From assembly GCF_008632125.1 (NCBI RefSeq), contig NZ_VWRN01000015.1, positions 62,001 to 126,000 of the forward strand: a stretch of 64,000 nucleotides of DNA. The letters run 5' to 3'. This stretch comes from Cupriavidus cauae (lineage in GTDB: Bacteria; Pseudomonadota; Gammaproteobacteria; Burkholderiales; Burkholderiaceae). The notes beneath the pieces were generated by a model. The model had not been told where the DNA came from and searched no databases. It saw nothing but the letters and a program-made list of their open reading frames with translations. The translations under genes and the position numbers were made by a program. Positions 63,925-64,000 of the stretch are shown here, piece by piece. Each line of letters opens with the position of its first letter. Position 1 is the stretch's first letter.

Positions 63925-64000
63925 ATGACGACCATCAACCCGGTCACCGACCTCACCGTGGACGCCGGCGTCGCCGTGCTGACGATCGACTCGCCGCCGG
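63925..64000 (+). CDS. Enoyl-CoA hydratase or multifunctional beta-oxidation enzyme (partial)
   Basis: The reading frame starts at ATG 63925 behind ATGGAGACATC and runs off the window end. The first 25 residues (MTTINPVTDLTVDAGVAVLTIDSPP) match the start of the crotonase fold, as found in enoyl-CoA hydratase and the alpha-subunit FadB type. The length and hence the exact type cannot be judged. It fits the beta-oxidation theme. Confidence 0.7.
   Translation, partial: MTTINPVTDLTVDAGVAVLTIDSPP

Overview
The window is GC-rich, densely packed bacterial chromosome. Two Bug-type solute receptors, a muconate cycloisomerase/LysR pair, a bo3 quinol oxidase operon joined to a RegBA-type two-component pair, and many IclR, MarR, GntR, LysR and TetR regulators point to a metabolically versatile beta-proteobacterium of the order Burkholderiales (Cupriavidus/Ralstonia/Bordetella-like). 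This placement is inferred from gene content and style. No rRNA, tRNA, CRISPR array, transposase or phage gene was seen.

Layout. (1) 250-15294: a catabolic cluster with a Rieske oxygenase subunit, its probable reductase, two SDRs, a cupin, a ThDP enzyme, an aspartate-dehydrogenase-like enzyme, an aldehyde dehydrogenase, a two-domain VOC protein and an MFS transporter. It carries two very similar IclR regulators, a MarR regulator and a Bug receptor. (2) 15320-24113: a GntR/FCD regulator divergent from a complete branched-chain-type ABC transporter (receptor, two permeases, two ATPases), followed by an M20-type amidohydrolase and an M81/MlrC-like hydrolase. The promoter and a 14-bp palindrome lie in the divergent gap. 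(3) 24183-26701: a DUF3597 protein and a chemoreceptor with its own terminator and a sigma28-like promoter. (4) 26742-30063: Bug receptor, catB and a divergent CatM/BenM-type LysR with an ATAC-N7-GTAT operator. (5) 30124-32686: LysR/GST divergent pair and an aquaporin.

(6) 32947-34316 is a less typical patch. A HEPN-type Abi-like protein faces, across overlapping back-to-back promoters, a predicted ~115-nt structured RNA that ends in a textbook intrinsic terminator. This is the best candidate for an undescribed system in the window, possibly an RNA-antitoxin/HEPN-toxin or phage-defence pair. (7) 34349-38546: a hybrid histidine kinase with two receiver domains and an MFS transporter. (8) 38748-45902: cyoABCD, a SURF1 family gene and regBA, so an oxidase, its assembly factor and a redox-sensing regulator lie together.

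(9) 46172-49777: a PhnB-like protein, then an acyl-CoA ligase and a double-length TetR protein with two DNA-binding domains. (10) 49844-55882: a five-gene dipeptide/nickel-type ABC transporter operon on the minus strand. (11) 56102-64000: a PimC/PimD-like acyl-CoA dehydrogenase pair on the minus strand, divergent from two alpha/beta-hydrolases (the second lacks the nucleophilic serine), an MFS transporter, a second acyl-CoA ligase and the start of an enoyl-CoA hydratase. Together these suggest activation and beta-oxidation of an unknown acid.

Short tandem repeats (units of 9 to 14 bp) recur between and inside genes throughout the window.
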